A stretch of 64,000 bases of DNA from Laetiporus sulphureus 93-53 (Eukaryota > Basidiomycota > Agaricomycetes > Polyporales > Laetiporaceae): contig NW_024468517.1 of NCBI RefSeq assembly GCF_001632365.1, positions 863,319-927,318 of the forward strand, given 5' to 3'. Position 1 is the first letter of the stretch, and every line of letters starts with the position of its first letter. Below are positions 12,288 to 24,704 of this stretch, one piece after another. The position numbers were made by a program, and so were the translations under genes. The notes under the pieces were generated by a model. It was not told the DNA's origin, ran no database searches, and was given only the letters and a program-made list of their open reading frames with translations.

Positions 12288-12297
12288 TATATATAAG
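12288..12297 (+). promoter_or_regulatory. TATA box of DUF6534 gene
   Basis: TATATATAAG lies 170 bp upstream of the ATG at 12461, followed by a CT-rich stretch typical of fungal transcription starts. Confidence 0.5.
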
Positions 12298-12460
12298 CCG
12301 TGGCATGTTCGAGTGGGTCTCTGTCCGCACCCGCCTCTCCTCTCTCCCCTTCTCCATTCCCCTCCTGGTGACACCCTCCAGCGATACTTCACCTGCGACC
12401 GTGTATACGCATTCATACGATTGATATACCTTTGCGAACAATCATTTGACGATACCGGTG

Positions 12461-14200
12461 ATGCCTTCCCCAGCGGTAGAGACGTGTGTATCCTGTCTTA
12501 CAATCAGGAACGCTGAACACTCATCGCATGCGACAGTTATGGCCCCATCTTCGTCGGCTGCGTCCTCAACATCCTGTTGTATGGCATCATGATCACACAA
12601 ACGTTCCTGTACTTCACTGTGTACAAACGGTACGTGATATACACGCCTCTGACGGGACTGCGACCTGACTTTGAGCTCCAGTGACAAGCTATGGATGAAA
12701 TTATTCGTGAGTGCTCTTTGTTCGTTTGTTTCTGCGTAATCATTTAGGTTCACGTGCAGGTCGGCCTCCTTTTCTTATGCGACACACTGAACTGCGCCTT
12801 TGACATCGCGTTTGTGTATATGCCTTTGGTGAACGGCTTCGGTACGTGTGTGATCAACACATACATGCGGGAACATGCACTCATAATCGATCCTGGCAGG
12901 CGATATCAAGAGTTTAAACTATGCATCTTGGGGTGAGCAATAGCTTACACTGATAGTAAGATATCAATGCTGATACATACGTACTAGTCTTCGGCACAGG
13001 TGATTGCGACACCGGATTTTCCATATGAACTTGCTGACCGGCCATCATCTCTAGATCCTGCGATGACGGTACGGATATCTCAAGCACCTCATTTCACGAA
13101 GCGGTTCGATTATTGATATTGTTCATAGGCATTCATCGCCATGTTTGTACAGATGTTCTTCGCTTGGCGTGTCAAAGTTCTCACTGGTAGTATCCCTGCC
13201 GTACTGTTCATCATGTTCTGCTCCTTCTGCCAATGGTGTATGTTCCACATTTCTACTGTTTCTACTCGACACTGAATTGATGAGTTAGGTGGCGGTCTCG
13301 GCACATCGATCGCCGTGGGCATGATACCGGAGTTTACTCACTTCCAGCAGTTCGAGGTGATCGTCATCATCTGGCTCGCGTTCTCGGCTGTCGCCGACTC
13401 CGCGATCACGACGGCGCTTGTCTGGCACCTGGTATGCAACAATCCTTCTTTATTAACCGTAATTCACTATATACGCCTCTATATCCTTGTAGAGAAAGCA
13501 CAGAACTGGGTTTTCTCAGACTGATGACATCGTCAACAAAATCATCAGACGTCAGTACTCAATCGATACGGCATTACTTGGCAGACTCATAACATTGATA
13601 AATGCTGTAGTGACTGTCCAGACCGGTTTGATCACCGCTTTATGTGCCATTATTGATCTTATCCTTTTCCTCGCTACGGTTAGTGATAAATTCTGATTTT
13701 TGGTATCTCTGCTGCTCACGTCTTCCATATTATGCTACGCATATAGCCCGCGGGTTTACACCTGATTTTCAACTTGCCTCTCTCAAAGCTGTACACGAAT
13801 TCGCTGATGTCAAGTCTCAACTCGCGCGCTGGATGGAAGTACGGGAATGTAGGTGCGAGCACTGGCGCGAGCGAGATCAGCCGAGCGAACATGAAAGGTC
13901 TCAGCATGCATGGCGACATGGGGAAGCGGGTCAGTGTGATGAATCCTGTGACTTCTTTCTCCCCTCTCGTCCTCTTTGGCCGAAGCGCTGACGAATCATT
14001 TGATTCTTTGTTGGTTGCAGGGCCAGGAAGTTTTCATTGACGTCGAGTCCCACGAGATGATCGACGTGATGGATAAGTCGCCGTTGCCGAGTCCGTCGGA
14101 TGCTCTAAAGTCGTATGCGATGCCCGTCCGTCAGCCGTCAGAGAAGACAGCCAGATTCAGCGTGGGAGCTGTCCCTCCGAGGCCATCCGCCCAAGAGTGA
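12461..14200 (+). CDS. DUF6534 multi-pass membrane protein
   Basis: Thirteen exons join in frame to 344 aa: 12461-12483, 12537-12629, 12682-12706, 12748-12841, 12900-12932, 12988-12999, 13055-13068, 13129-13237, 13289-13431, 13493-13550, 13611-13678, 13747-13929 and 14021-14200. The start MPSPAVETYGPIFVGCVLN is typical of the basidiomycete DUF6534 family. About seven hydrophobic segments are visible, including QVGLLFLCDTLNCAFDIAF, AFIAMFVQMFFAWRV and TALVWHLRKHRTGF followed by the DDIVNKIIR-LTVQTGLIT core. The cytoplasmic tail (from about residue 230) is hydrophilic, Ser/Pro-rich and lacks domains. Two exons are only 12 and 14 nt long. Function of the family is unknown; a seven-helix receptor-like topology has been suggested by shape only. 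Confidence 0.9.
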
Positions 14201-15563
14201 GCGACATATTGGCACAGCAACAGCGACGGGCTTCAAATGACAAGGAACCGGATGGAAGGAAAGAACATGTGATTGCAAGGATAGTTGGAAACTACGTTGT
14301 GTGGATATATGCGTTGAATCGTGATGCTCGCATAGGCGAGTACATGTTGATATCTTTTGGCGATATCGTTAGCGACCCCTTGCGTTACTCCGCAATTTTC
14401 TTACGCTCTTCTTTGACTTTCTTCCCCTTGCAATCAAGTTGGCGGATGGATGAATGATTTGTACCATGTTGGGTTGTTGTATTTGTCACATTTCTTACCT
14501 TTTGGGAACTGGAACTGCGTCACCTTGTAGGGATACTTGAATGGTACTACCCTTGATAGCTGTAGTCGTCAGTATGTACACTCGTGAGCTTCGTCAACGC
14601 CTTGTTTGTTATTCATTCGCTCAGGCCCTAGCCCGTGCGGTAACTACTGTGGTGGAGTCATATTCCGGGATGAGGTCGAACTCATTCATCCGTTCCGTTG
14701 GCGTCGTGTGCCCTAGGAAGACTCAAAGCAACAAATGTGCAAATTGTCGGACTAGATAAGATTTGTTTCAACACATAACAATGGTACATTGAATGTTCAT
14801 TCGCGCCATCAACACGAGGTCAAACTTAAGCTCAAACGCAAAGGATGTCGACGAATTGTGAAAGACGCCAACTGTCGGCCGTAGTGCTGACATTGGGACA
14901 CTGCGTCAATGTGTGGATTTTAGCACCAGAAAAAAATACATATACAGGATGTTGGATCCTGCTCGCCGGATGTGAATAGGTTAATATTTGTGGTGGGCAG
15001 ACACCACATTTCCTTCGAACCGGCCGCAGGCTCCGAGTGGATATAATTGTTACCTCGCTGCAATTGACGGCTCCTCGGATTTCGGGCCTCACGCCCATGA
15101 TCCACGATGGTGCAACCCGGGCCCGCGAACAGCAAACGTTTGCCACCGCCGACCACTAAAAGCAAGATGCATCGCGAACGCCACAGCAAGCCTGCCGGGA
15201 TCTCACGCCACCGGACCGTGGCGCTGGATAGCACCGTATGAATGCCCATTGCCATATGATTATCATCCTGCGCAGAAATACTCCTCAGATCAGCTATTTC
15301 CTATCAATCAATGTGCTATCACTGCGTAAGGGGATTAGATGGAGGCGGAAAGCGCTTGAAAGAAGCAAAATCAATATTAGTTACGCAGCAAAGATGTGCA
15401 TATCTCGTGTGACTCAGGCTCGTCGCCTCTCTGTACATTTGGATACACTGACCCCCCCCTCCAGGCTCTCTTCCTCCCAGCCTGCCTTGGATTTCAAAGG
15501 TCTACGTTTGGGGCCTGGGGTGCGGTGGTACACACAGCACCTCTGTGACATTTGAATGATTTT
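14201..15563. other. Intergenic between convergent DUF6534 and DUF6533 genes
   Basis: About 1.36 kb between the 3' ends of two genes. Short frames on both strands lack domain or splice support. Confidence 0.45.
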
Positions 15564-17225
15564 CTATATCTCTTCACTGGCATCCCATCCGTTTCTATCC
15601 TCGGTGTCCTCGACGTTATCCTCTTCGAGCATGTCGGCGAACCTGAGGTCGGAGTTATATTCCAAATGTTCGCCCATGTTACCGACGATTCGAGATGAAG
15701 ATTGGGTGCTCTGCAAGTGTAGTGTGATCGCGTTGGAATGGGCACCAAGACCAGCGGCTTTGTTTGAGGCTTGGCGAAGGTTCAGCAGGAAGCGATTGAT
15801 GAGAATCGATGAGAGCCTGAGGGTTTATCAGTCCTACAGTGATGCAGCGAGCACGACGGACGACTGCATACGGAATGGAGAACGCGTTGATGTAATTACC
15901 GGCGAACTGGGCGTGGACAATCAGCGTCCAATTCATAGAATATGGCTCAACGAACATACTATGCTTTGCCGACCAGAGGATTTGAGAAGAATTATTTCGA
16001 GCACCGAAAAAGCGAGCAAGACCCTGTCCCTTGATTGAGCCTCCGCGTTGCACAGGCCCAAGATATTTGTATTCGTACGTAATATATAACGTCCCTGTGC
16101 GTATCAAGAAAAGTCAGGCACAGATCGTCCATGGGTGGATATGTGCTTACCATCACGGAGTAGCAACATTGCTAGAGATGAACCCACATTTGACTTCCGG
16201 GATTCTTTTGCTATTCTGTATGTACGGGCCCACGTGCACAGCAAAACAATTAGGTCGGCTACGGTTGTGCACATTCGTGCAAGCAGCAATACTACAATGG
16301 CGATCAGAAGAGAAACAATTGCGACATTATAAAAGGGCTATTCATACGTCTGCAGTGACAATAGTCAGCCAAAACTGGTAAAACATGCTGTAGTCCTCAC
16401 GCTGTATTCACAGAAGAGGAGAAATGTGCATTGTAATCGCATAGTGGGTAGTAGCCGAGTCGCACCACAAAATAATATGAGATTCGGATGCATAAGAACT
16501 GTTGAAATTCTGGCTTATGTCATTCCATGAGAATATTCGGGACTGACCAGCTCGACAGCTACAGGGGCCAATCCAAGCGACAGGACAACCACTGCCGAAA
16601 TCGCTTTGAAACCATCATTGGCAATGGCATATACGCGAAGAGCGGAAAATCCTATGCGGCAGCTGTAATGATGTTATTGTGCACCTTGCATTTGTCTAGC
16701 TGACCTGCCACGATAATAGACATAGTGATCATAACGGCCTCGATGAACATGTTTGTAGCTTCGCAGCTATGAAAGATGATCTTCAGCGACGTAGTAGTTC
16801 CGCATGAAGTCAGAGGGGAGCACCTCTGTGGATGATCAGATTGACATCGGAAAGCAAATTCAACAATTTCTCACCAAAGCTGTGTACCAGGATAAAGGGT
16901 TTAAAATTTCTGAAACCGCCAACAAAAGCAGAACATAACGATTGAGCAAGAAGATCGCATTGCTGAGGGTGATGCTGCGGGTCCAAATCAGGAAAATTTC
17001 TTCAGCAAACGTTATGACGTATTCGTAGACTGTTGCCGCTGAAAGGAATTTAGGAAAAATACGGGGATAAAATGGGATATCGCACCGGCTGCTGCATAAA
17101 CAAAAAAGCCTTGAACTGCGCTGAGCGCGCATGCACTGTGAAGAGCCATATAAACCAGAATAAGAAGATGAGACTTGCCCTCCTCGTAACGCATTTATTT
17201 CATCCTGCACTAGCTGCGTCGACAT
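15564..17225 (-). CDS. DUF6533 multi-pass membrane protein (copy 1)
   Basis: Minus-strand gene starting at the ATG at 17225 (MSTQLVQDEINALR) and ending at TAG 15564-15566. Well-supported exons: 16875-17038 (VYEYVITFAEEIFLIW, LSNAIFLLNRYVLL), a 2-nt microexon at 16824-16825, 16705-16766 (SCEATNMFIEAVMITM), 16548-16651 (GFSALRVYAIANDGF), an exon ending near 16150 (CTTVADLIVLLCTWARTYRIAK, LLLRDG) and a last exon with LSSILINRFLLNLRQ and the tail IVGNMGEHLEY. This block order defines the basidiomycete DUF6533 family of about seven-helix proteins of unknown function. The second exon and the stretch around 16000-15850 are not resolved. The paralogue at 28910-30688 shares exon phases, the 62-nt exon and the microexon. 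Confidence 0.85.
16824..16825 (-). other. 2-nt microexon (AG) in DUF6533 copy 1
   Basis: The upstream exon ends in phase 0 after TTG at 16875. The downstream exon begins C-TGC at 16766 and needs two extra bases to encode Ser-Cys. An AG dinucleotide flanked by an acceptor (CCACAG) and a donor (GTGCTC) supplies exactly those bases. The same arrangement occurs in the paralogue at 29390-29391. Confidence 0.75.
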
Positions 17226-17523
17226 GGCAGATACTGAGATGAATTTGAGGATAATGGCCCAGGAGTCCTACAGCCGAGCGATCTTGTTGAAACTAGTCCG
17301 TGCTCGCAGTGAACACAATGCCCTATAAGTTGACTGCATCGGAACTGCGGATCATCATCGGATGAACAGGACACGTTTCATGACCAATGATCTTGATCTG
17401 AGAACTTGAAGCGTGTTTGTTGTTGGTCGCCCCCTTGAAAAGAAGTTTCACACTGATCCTCGGTTTCATGAAGGCTCCTCTTCGGGCAATGCCGTCTGCA
17501 AATGCAGCGACCACTTGGGCTGA
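17226..17523. promoter_or_regulatory. Upstream region of DUF6533 copy 1
   Basis: About 300 bp between the minus-strand DUF6533 start and the inverted-repeat element. No clear TATA box. Confidence 0.3.
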
Positions 17524-17659
17524 CATCAGCAAAAGCTGCAGATGAATATATAGACATATATATGTATATAAACCACCCAAGACTTGTTTACCTCGCAAGT
17601 CTTACGACCGTATATCTATATATATATATGGGATTTACGAGAAATTGCCAATCCTCAAC

Positions 17660-17955
17660 GGACCACCCAAGTCCTCTGAGAGATTGTGAAACACTCGCAT
17701 GTCTTATGCGTGATTCTAAATTCGTAGCATGACTTGTGTGAAACTGTAAACCAGTCGGAGGTCTTCTGTGCATTTGCAAAAAGGTTATAGATTTTGCGTC
17801 CGATTGTAAATTAGTCTCAGGGTCTATGTTCCCTTTGCAAGTTGTTCCAAGGCCGGTGAGCCCTTCTCAATACATCCCCTTCCTTATGAGCCATTATTCA
17901 ATCTGAAGTCGCATTCTGAGTCATTTAGAACCACTTTGATCCATTTGAAACCACA
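17660..17955 (+). repeat. Degenerate 30-bp tandem repeat, left cluster
   Basis: About ten consecutive units of 28-32 bp, most exactly 30 bp, each built on a pattern near GTCTTATGNGNNATTGTAAA followed by about ten variable bases. Examples start at AAGTCCTCTGAGAG, ATGTCTTATGCG, ATGACTTGTGTG, AGGTCTTCTGTG and AGATTTTGCGTC. No single frame across the array encodes a plausible protein. Confidence 0.7.
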
Positions 17956-20039
17956 ACAATGTATCGTGAATACAGCCACTATGAGTGCCCATTTCTATAC
18001 CGTACCGTACATTGCGAATGCGATACGAAGAGCCGCCGGTCACGCCAGTACAAATTCTAAGACTGCAAGTCACGACAGCGAGTGACAAGAACAAGAAACA
18101 CAAGCGACGAGAATGAGCGCGATCCAGTGAGTTTTGCAGATGCAGCGAACTAGACGCGACCAGCACGTTTGCCGTGGTGACAAGATGCATGAAGAGCAAA
18201 TCCTGCAAAGACGAGACTAAGGCATGTAGGCGAGAGTCGAACAGTCCGTGCGAGATGGAGGAGAGCAAGCACAGAGCGCAAGACGGTATAGCGTTCACAG
18301 GTCAAATCAGGAGGAAGCGCTTCCCGCCGCAGCGTGTTAAAGCCTGATGATGTCCATTTGAGATTGGCCGGAGCGGTGTCTTGCGCGTTTACTATTGTCC
18401 GGGAATCCGGATTGGTTTCCTAGACATATCCTTGAGAACGACCGATTAGTATGTGCACCGGCTAGTCCAAATCACTTACCAATTCCGGGTTTCCAGTGTC
18501 GGGGCCCCGATGTTCGGGGCAGTTTTGGTAGAAGCTGGACCGAGGAATGTATTGTCATTGCGCATGGGCACAATGCGAAGCGCACCTGCGCATTTCGTTA
18601 GGATGGGATGCATTCGACAAACATACACTTACCAAGAGGCAAAGATATGCCAATATATGCAGCGTGCAGTGGTCGAGCACGTACTGCTAATCGCCGCTCT
18701 GTCATCATTGACATCAGCATGGGCGTTGGCGCCTGTCTCCGTTCTTCCCCATCATCAACCTCCCCGATGACGACTCGAGGCTCGAGTCCGTCGTCATTGC
18801 GAGGCTGCATTTTGAGCACACACGCTTCGTCTTCGCAGGCAGCGGCAGCGGGAGCATCACCGCGGGCCATTCGTGAGACTTGACACGAATTTGGTGGAGG
18901 CTGTTAATGTGAGACTGCAGGCCAGCGCATGCATGGGGAAAACAAACAGGCTGAGGGATTTTGCGGGAGTCAGCAAGCACGTTTGATACTATGATGTGAT
19001 TCAAATCGAGATGCCATGATGGCAGTGAAGATGACAAGGGATGGGATGGGGAAAAAAGACAGTTCAACAGATCAGGAACAGCGCATATATGCACACATTT
19101 GAATAAACAGTCCATCCAGCATGAAGCTCTGCATGCATCCGGCTGTCATCTACCTCTCATGAGCCACCCTTCAGAGACAGCGCAACCGTCCCACTGCCAG
19201 ATGAGAACTGACAAAGCCCCGATGCACGATCTCGGCCCCGTCGCAAAACTTCGCGAGGACTCCGAGAAAATCAAAATCAAAATGATTCGCACTCGCTCTA
19301 TCAAATGGCCGAACAAATCCCTCGCAGACGTTGAGGCTCATCCAAATATCAGCACGAGGCACAATCGCAAGGAGTCAGGATCACCATACATAGCATTATA
19401 GCATGAAGCCAGTACAATAAAAAATACGATACACCTAAATGAGCACGAAAATAAAAAGAGACGGTAGTCGAAAAGAAAGATAAAAATACGTCAAACGAGA
19501 GCAAAATAACCAGTACTCACCAATATACTTTTACGTAGCAGTTGGAAGGGCGTATGGACCTTCGCGGGCTACTGCGAGGCGGGTTCTGTCGCAATCGCGT
19601 AGAACGAAAGGAGCGATGGCGACGGGTCGCAGGGCGGCTGTATGACGGCACACGCAGGCGGCACCGCTCTGCGTAGCCGGTGTCTAGGAGGGAAGTGGCG
19701 CGAGCAAACCGGCGTCGATGTCTGGGACCGCGGAAGTGTTCTGGTCGGCAGGTGTCTTATGGGAAGTGCTGTTGGTGGTGCGAGTCGTCTGTGATGTGCC
19801 GGTGGCGATAGTGGAAGAGGGAGGAAGAGTGGCCTTCAAGCACAGGACGGTGAACGCGTCCTTATGACGTGAGCGAGAAAGCTGAGTTTGAAACGTGCGC
19901 TGACCGAACTTTCTTCCTCTTTGGGCAACCGACTGCCCTTCCAAGGTAACTCTACTTAGATCTAGAATTGTAAAGCATGCTGAGTGCTTGCAAAGGAAAA
20001 CCAAGACCGGAACAGATTTATCTATAAATATATATGTTT

Positions 20040-20135
20040 TTAATTGCTCACAGGATCTGTGTGAGCTTTAAAAGAGCACACAAGACTGCCGGTCGTTTGA
20101 AATCTCTCATAGGACCTACGGGAGTATAGAAGCAC
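20040..20135 (-). repeat. Degenerate 30-bp repeat, right cluster (inverted)
   Basis: Read on the minus strand, three units near AGGTCCTATGAGAGATTTC, AGTCTTGTGTGCTC and AGATCCTGTGAGC repeat at 29-30 bp and match the left cluster's consensus in inverted orientation. The last unit contains a short hairpin (GCTCACA and TGTGAGC). Confidence 0.6.
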
Positions 20136-20231
20136 ATATATGCATTTTTCTATGTTTATCTACAATCCCAACTCCTGTGTGGTATATAAAGTCTCACCGG
20201 CGTTTATATTCATCTGCAGCTTTTGCCGATG

Positions 20232-21205
20232 GAGGTTCAACGTTCAACGTTCAACACCAATGTCGCGGTCGGAGTGGTGTACGGCGCTTTCACAATGGTG
20301 AGCAGTGCAGATAAGATTTATCAACCAGAACCACCATCTTTGATGGCCATCTCGCACTGCAGATATCTAATTGCACTCTAAGGCAGAACTTTGACTCCGC
20401 TGAATGCTGAGCGCTGAGTAAGCGCTGAGTACTGAGTGCTAGGCACTAACCGGTGCAAACTGACAGGAGATTGCAACTGTCAATGACTCCCGTTGTCCTT
20501 GGCTTGGCGCTCAAATCGTGCGTCTTCAGCGCTATCGCGGTCTCTGCCTTCCTGTACCCAGCGACACTGGTCTGTTGGTCTAGATTTCTTTTATGAACTC
20601 ATGCGGAGAAGTCTCGGACAAGTTCTGCTGTACAGTATAGTATCTCATTGAAACGTGCGCAACCTTGTTGCTAAGATTACAGATACTCAGTGCTGATAAC
20701 GCACGACTGCCTCACTTGTTTGTTCCGACACGAATGACCTCTCATGATAGCGACACTGTTGCGGTCCACTTATTCGTCTGCCTGCCTTTCTATCCTATAC
20801 AAACTCCTCTATCTCTACATAACGTCGATGGCCAGATCTCAATGCTTCAAACGCAGCCGTGGCTATATGACTTCCTGTAAGCAACGAGCAACTTCATAGC
20901 CCGCCATATGCGCGTGGCTGGTGTCGTGGTGCTATGTTCCGTCGGTGTACTATGGCAACAATTTATATTCACGTTGATGGCCACGTTGAATCCTTGCACA
21001 TGCAGCATCTCGATGCCCTCGTACGCTGGCCTGCAGGAGTACGACCTGGTTACACATGGCTGTACTCACATAAGTCAGCGAATCTCAGTTCGTGCAAGCG
21101 TCTTGACTTCCACTCTGTGCCCACTGTCAGCGCTATATAACACTGTCTCTCTGCGACTTTTGACTAGAACTCTATACTCTTGTCAATTTAGTCTCTGCCG
21201 ACGTC
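20232..21205. other. Intergenic with short direct repeats
   Basis: Immediately next to the element's right end are three tandem TTCAACG heptamers (20235-20256). At 20410-20430 GCGCTGAGTA occurs twice. No gene is supported in this 970 bp; it includes the promoter of the coiled-coil gene. Confidence 0.45.
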
Positions 21206-24200
21206 ATGTCCCCTAAACAGCCCAGGAGGAACAGCACTATGCCCTCAGCCCGAGGCAATAATGGCTATTTCGACTCGATTACTCATTTACTGAGGAGAAA
21301 CTATGGAGGAAGTCCTCTCGGATACGGTGAGCTTGTACGACACCTCGGTAGACTGCAACTGACCTGTAGGATGCAGATGATCGGGATAGGGACTCGATGC
21401 TCTCGGTACCCTCTGTCTCGGACTCCAATCGCTTTGAGGAATTACAGCGCAAGGTGACAATCTCGCTGGCATAGAAACTTATGCGATGCTAACAACATTT
21501 CAGCTGGATGAGACGACCTCTGCGTTATACAGCAAGGCGCTTGCTGTAGACGAGCTTCAGGGTCGCTTCAACGGTCTGAAGTCATCTTTGAATGAGTCTC
21601 AAACGGAGTTGGAGATCTATCAATCTGCTGTGCAGTTGCTGAAGGAGGAAAAAGCGAGGCTGGAAGCTGAAATTGCCGGCGTCAAGAGCAATTTGAGTGA
21701 TTTGCAGACGGAACATGCCCAGTCGTTATCACAACTTGGAGCCGCTCGCGAGCAGGTGAGCGATCAGTGACCGTAGCCGTAACGTAAATTCTCGCTGACA
21801 TCTCACTGAGCTCGGCGAAGCAACTAGGGCTGCCGATACGCTCCAGAAACAAATCGGCTTCCTAACCTCCTCGTTGGACAATGCCTCCGCGGAAACCAAA
21901 GCCAAACACTTCGCAATACAGTCTCTGGAAGAAGTCAAAGCGCAGTTGGAGGCAGAATGTGCTGGAGGGAGAGAGAGTCTAGCCAGCCTACAGGCAGTTC
22001 ACGCGGATTGCCTGTCTCAACTTGAAGCTCTTCAACTTCAGGTACGTTATAACTGCGCGGGTTTGATATGAGTGATGCTTATTTTTTTCGGTAGTCTGCT
22101 CGAAAGGAAGACGTTCTGGTGGCCGAACATGCTGCTCGAGTTGGTAGTGAACAATCGCTCAAAGCATTGCAAGCGACATATGGCAAACTTGAGGCCTCCC
22201 ATTCCCGGACGCAGCAAGCTTTGGAGGCTAAGAGTTCCGAGCTCGATGCCATGTTGAGGCATGCTGACTCCCTCACTGAGGAAGTCGGGTCTATTCGAGC
22301 TAAGCGCGAGGAAGACGCACAGCGGATATGCTCCCTCGAAGCAGAGCTCACAGGTTTAGAAGAGGATAGAAACGCACTTCGGATCGAACATGATTATTCA
22401 CTGGAACGTATCAGATTTTTGGATCAGGAGATCATGGATGCTAGAGCGGAGTTGGAGCAAGCTGTGAGGCAGACCCGGGCGAAGGAGGCTGAACTCAGGC
22501 AAGCTGGCGCGCATTCCCAGTCACTCTCCAGGGAGCTCGATATCGCTCGGAAAAAGTCGTCTCAGCAGGGTTCGCGCATCCAAGAGCTTGAATCGAGCTT
22601 CGCCGAGTTGACTGAACAGAAAGCTCAGGAGCTTCAAGCCAAAGATGTTGAGCTACGCGATGCGAATGTGCGCTATCGAGCACTTTCAGAAGATTTGGAT
22701 GGTGTTCGTGAAGAGACAGCTCGACAGGCTGCTCATATTGAGCAGCTCAAGGCTGACTTGGTTGGCATGACCGAGCTGTATTCTCAAGCTCAGGACGATG
22801 CTCGGGCCGCTGAAGAAGAACATCTGCGGAAGCTCAAGGGAGTAGAGAGCGACCATCAGGCAGAACACAGCAAGTTGTCTGAGGAAGTGAAGAAGCTACA
22901 GGCACAACTTCAGGTTTGTTGCAATCTTCCGTCATGATTTATCACCTTCTGAACTTTGATGTAGGCGCAGGAGAAGCACCATATGGACGAGCTAGAGGTC
23001 AGCAACGCTGCCCATTGCGATGATATCGCCACATTGCTTGCAGAGAAAGCCGAGCAAGAGCGTATCAACGAAAGTTCCATCCGCGAAATCAAGGAACTAC
23101 AGGCTGTCCGCGATATCGCCAGAGCCGAGACACGTGCCCTTGAGGCAGAGCTCGCGGAGATCAAGGCCGTGCTGAGAGCCACGGAGGATGAGCTTTCCCA
23201 ACACAACTCTTCCCTTTCGTCGGCTACGCACGAAAGACACGCACTCAAGAAACAACTCGATGAGGCGCGCAAGCGCATGGGCGGAAAGGACGCGATCATC
23301 GAGGGCCTTTCCACCGAACTCTCTCATGCCCGCGACGCCCACGCTGCTCTGAGGGAGACATTCCTAGCGACAGATGGCCGCGCAAAGGAACTGGAGGAAC
23401 TCGCGAGGAGTCGAGATGAGGAGGTCGTGCACCTTCGCGCCATTCATCATGATGAGCTCGCTGCGTCTGACGCCATGGTGTCGGAGCTGCGCAGCCAGTG
23501 TGACGCGATCCGATCTCAACTTGATGAGCTTGAGGGAATCAATGCGTCCCTGAAGAGTCGACTGGAAGGTTCGGAGGGGCAGGTCGCGAACAGCAGCCGG
23601 AAACTAGAACAGGCGGAGAAGGCTATCTCCGACACTATGGAAGCATTGGCTACAGCCTCGCAAGAGGCGGAGTCGCTAAGAGCACAGCTTACCGAACTGC
23701 GTCAACAGTTCGCCGCTGATGAGAAGGCGAAGAGCCAGGAGATCTCCCGGCTCTCGAAGGAGCTATCCGATGTCAAGGCCTCACGGGCGGCTCTCGGCAA
23801 GACGCTGAACGTGACGAAGGAGCGGTTGTCCAAGCAGCAGGTGCTGGCCGCTGAGGATAGCGCCAAACGACGTGAAGAGGAATTCGGACGGCTGCGCGCC
23901 GCTCATCAGTCAGCTATCAACGAGCTTCATGCGAAGCATAGGGGCGAGATCCAGCAACAGGTAAAGACATCCCTCCAGGAGATCGAGCGACGCGATGCTG
24001 AGCTGTCAGCCCTGCGAGGTGAACTCTCTGCAGCAAGGAGCGCTGCGCGGGCCGCCGACGAGCAGGTGCAAGCCGTGAAGGCGCAGTTTGACCTGCTCTC
24101 GCAGAGCGCAACGGAGCTCGAGACGACCAACAACGGGATGATCACGGATATGCAGGATACGTATCGGAAGCAAGTCATGGCGCTACAGGCGGAGAAGGCT

Positions 24201-24350
24201 GAGCTGCAGCGTCTCCACGGCTTGCAGATGCAGGAACTGAGGATGCAGCATGAGCGGGTGCATTCCGCGATGAGGAGTCGTCTCAGTGCCACTGGTGTCT
24301 TCGGCGGGTTCCTGGCCCTCATTGTGGCTTTCATGGCTTGGTATCTTTGA
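21206..24350 (+). CDS. Long coiled-coil protein with C-terminal membrane anchor (961 aa)
   Basis: Six exons (21206-21326, 21377-21453, 21504-21755, 21811-22041, 22095-22913, 22965-24350) give 961 aa. After a basic, Ser-rich N-terminus of about 60 residues (MSPKQPRRNSTMPSARG), nearly the whole protein is heptad-repeat coiled coil rich in E, A, L, Q and R. The last 18 residues (GVFGGFLALIVAFMAWYL) form one hydrophobic helix at the extreme C-terminus. This is the topology of tail-anchored golgin-like or nuclear-envelope tethers; which membrane it uses cannot be read from sequence. The intron before exon 4 uses a CACTGAG acceptor. The neighbouring giant gene at 32.5 kb has the same overall design but no obvious sequence identity beyond coiled-coil composition. 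Confidence 0.85.
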
Positions 24351-24704
24351 TGCACGGCGGTCCAATCTGTCTGAAGCTTTGGCTGTCCTTTGATTTATGC
24401 AGTAGACTCCCGGGACGTTCTCCGAATGTACGCGCGTCATTCTCCTCCTTTCTCATCATTCTCATTTTGGGACCATGATTATAATTTATAGTATAGTATC
24501 GCACGGTTATCATCGATTGTATTGTTACTTGTACAATATTCAGTATCTCTCTTGACCAACGATTAACATGTGTGTGTGTGCAGAAAGAGGCGAGACCCAC
24601 GTCGGAAAGAGACCTGTCATGACCGTGATTAACTACCAATATACCTAGGACTCACAATCAGATGTTGCTCACGTCGTGATGGGGAGAATTTCTCCAGGAG
24701 GTGT
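24351..24704. other. Intergenic between convergent genes
   Basis: 354 bp of shared 3' region between the 961-aa coiled-coil gene and the minus-strand coiled-coil/acidic protein gene. AT-rich around 24480-24540. No gene seen. Confidence 0.5.

Larger units (their letters stand above)
17524..20231. mobile_element. Candidate 2.7 kb TIR element with 30-bp subterminal repeats
   Basis: The left end reads CATCAGCAAAAGCTGC and continues GATGAATATA (17524-17550). The right end (20205-20231) is its reverse complement apart from one or two mismatches. Inside each end lies an AT-rich tract and then a degenerate 30-bp periodic repeat, in inverted orientation at the two ends. This is the architecture of some class II transposons whose transposase binds subterminal repeats. 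The interior has no recognisable transposase; several 60-105 aa frames on both strands are unconvincing, so it may be non-autonomous or decayed. A target-site duplication could not be assigned with confidence. An alternative is an unrelated inverted duplication of a structured non-coding sequence. Confidence 0.6.

Noticed and set aside
17660..17955. CRISPR array, because of regularly spaced 30-bp repeats
   Set aside because: Repeats are contiguous without spacers and degenerate, and the genome is eukaryotic.
19684..20004. 106-codon minus-strand frame inside the TIR element
   Set aside because: Ser/Thr-rich with no transposase-like motif; no splice partners; may be a decayed fragment but cannot be supported.
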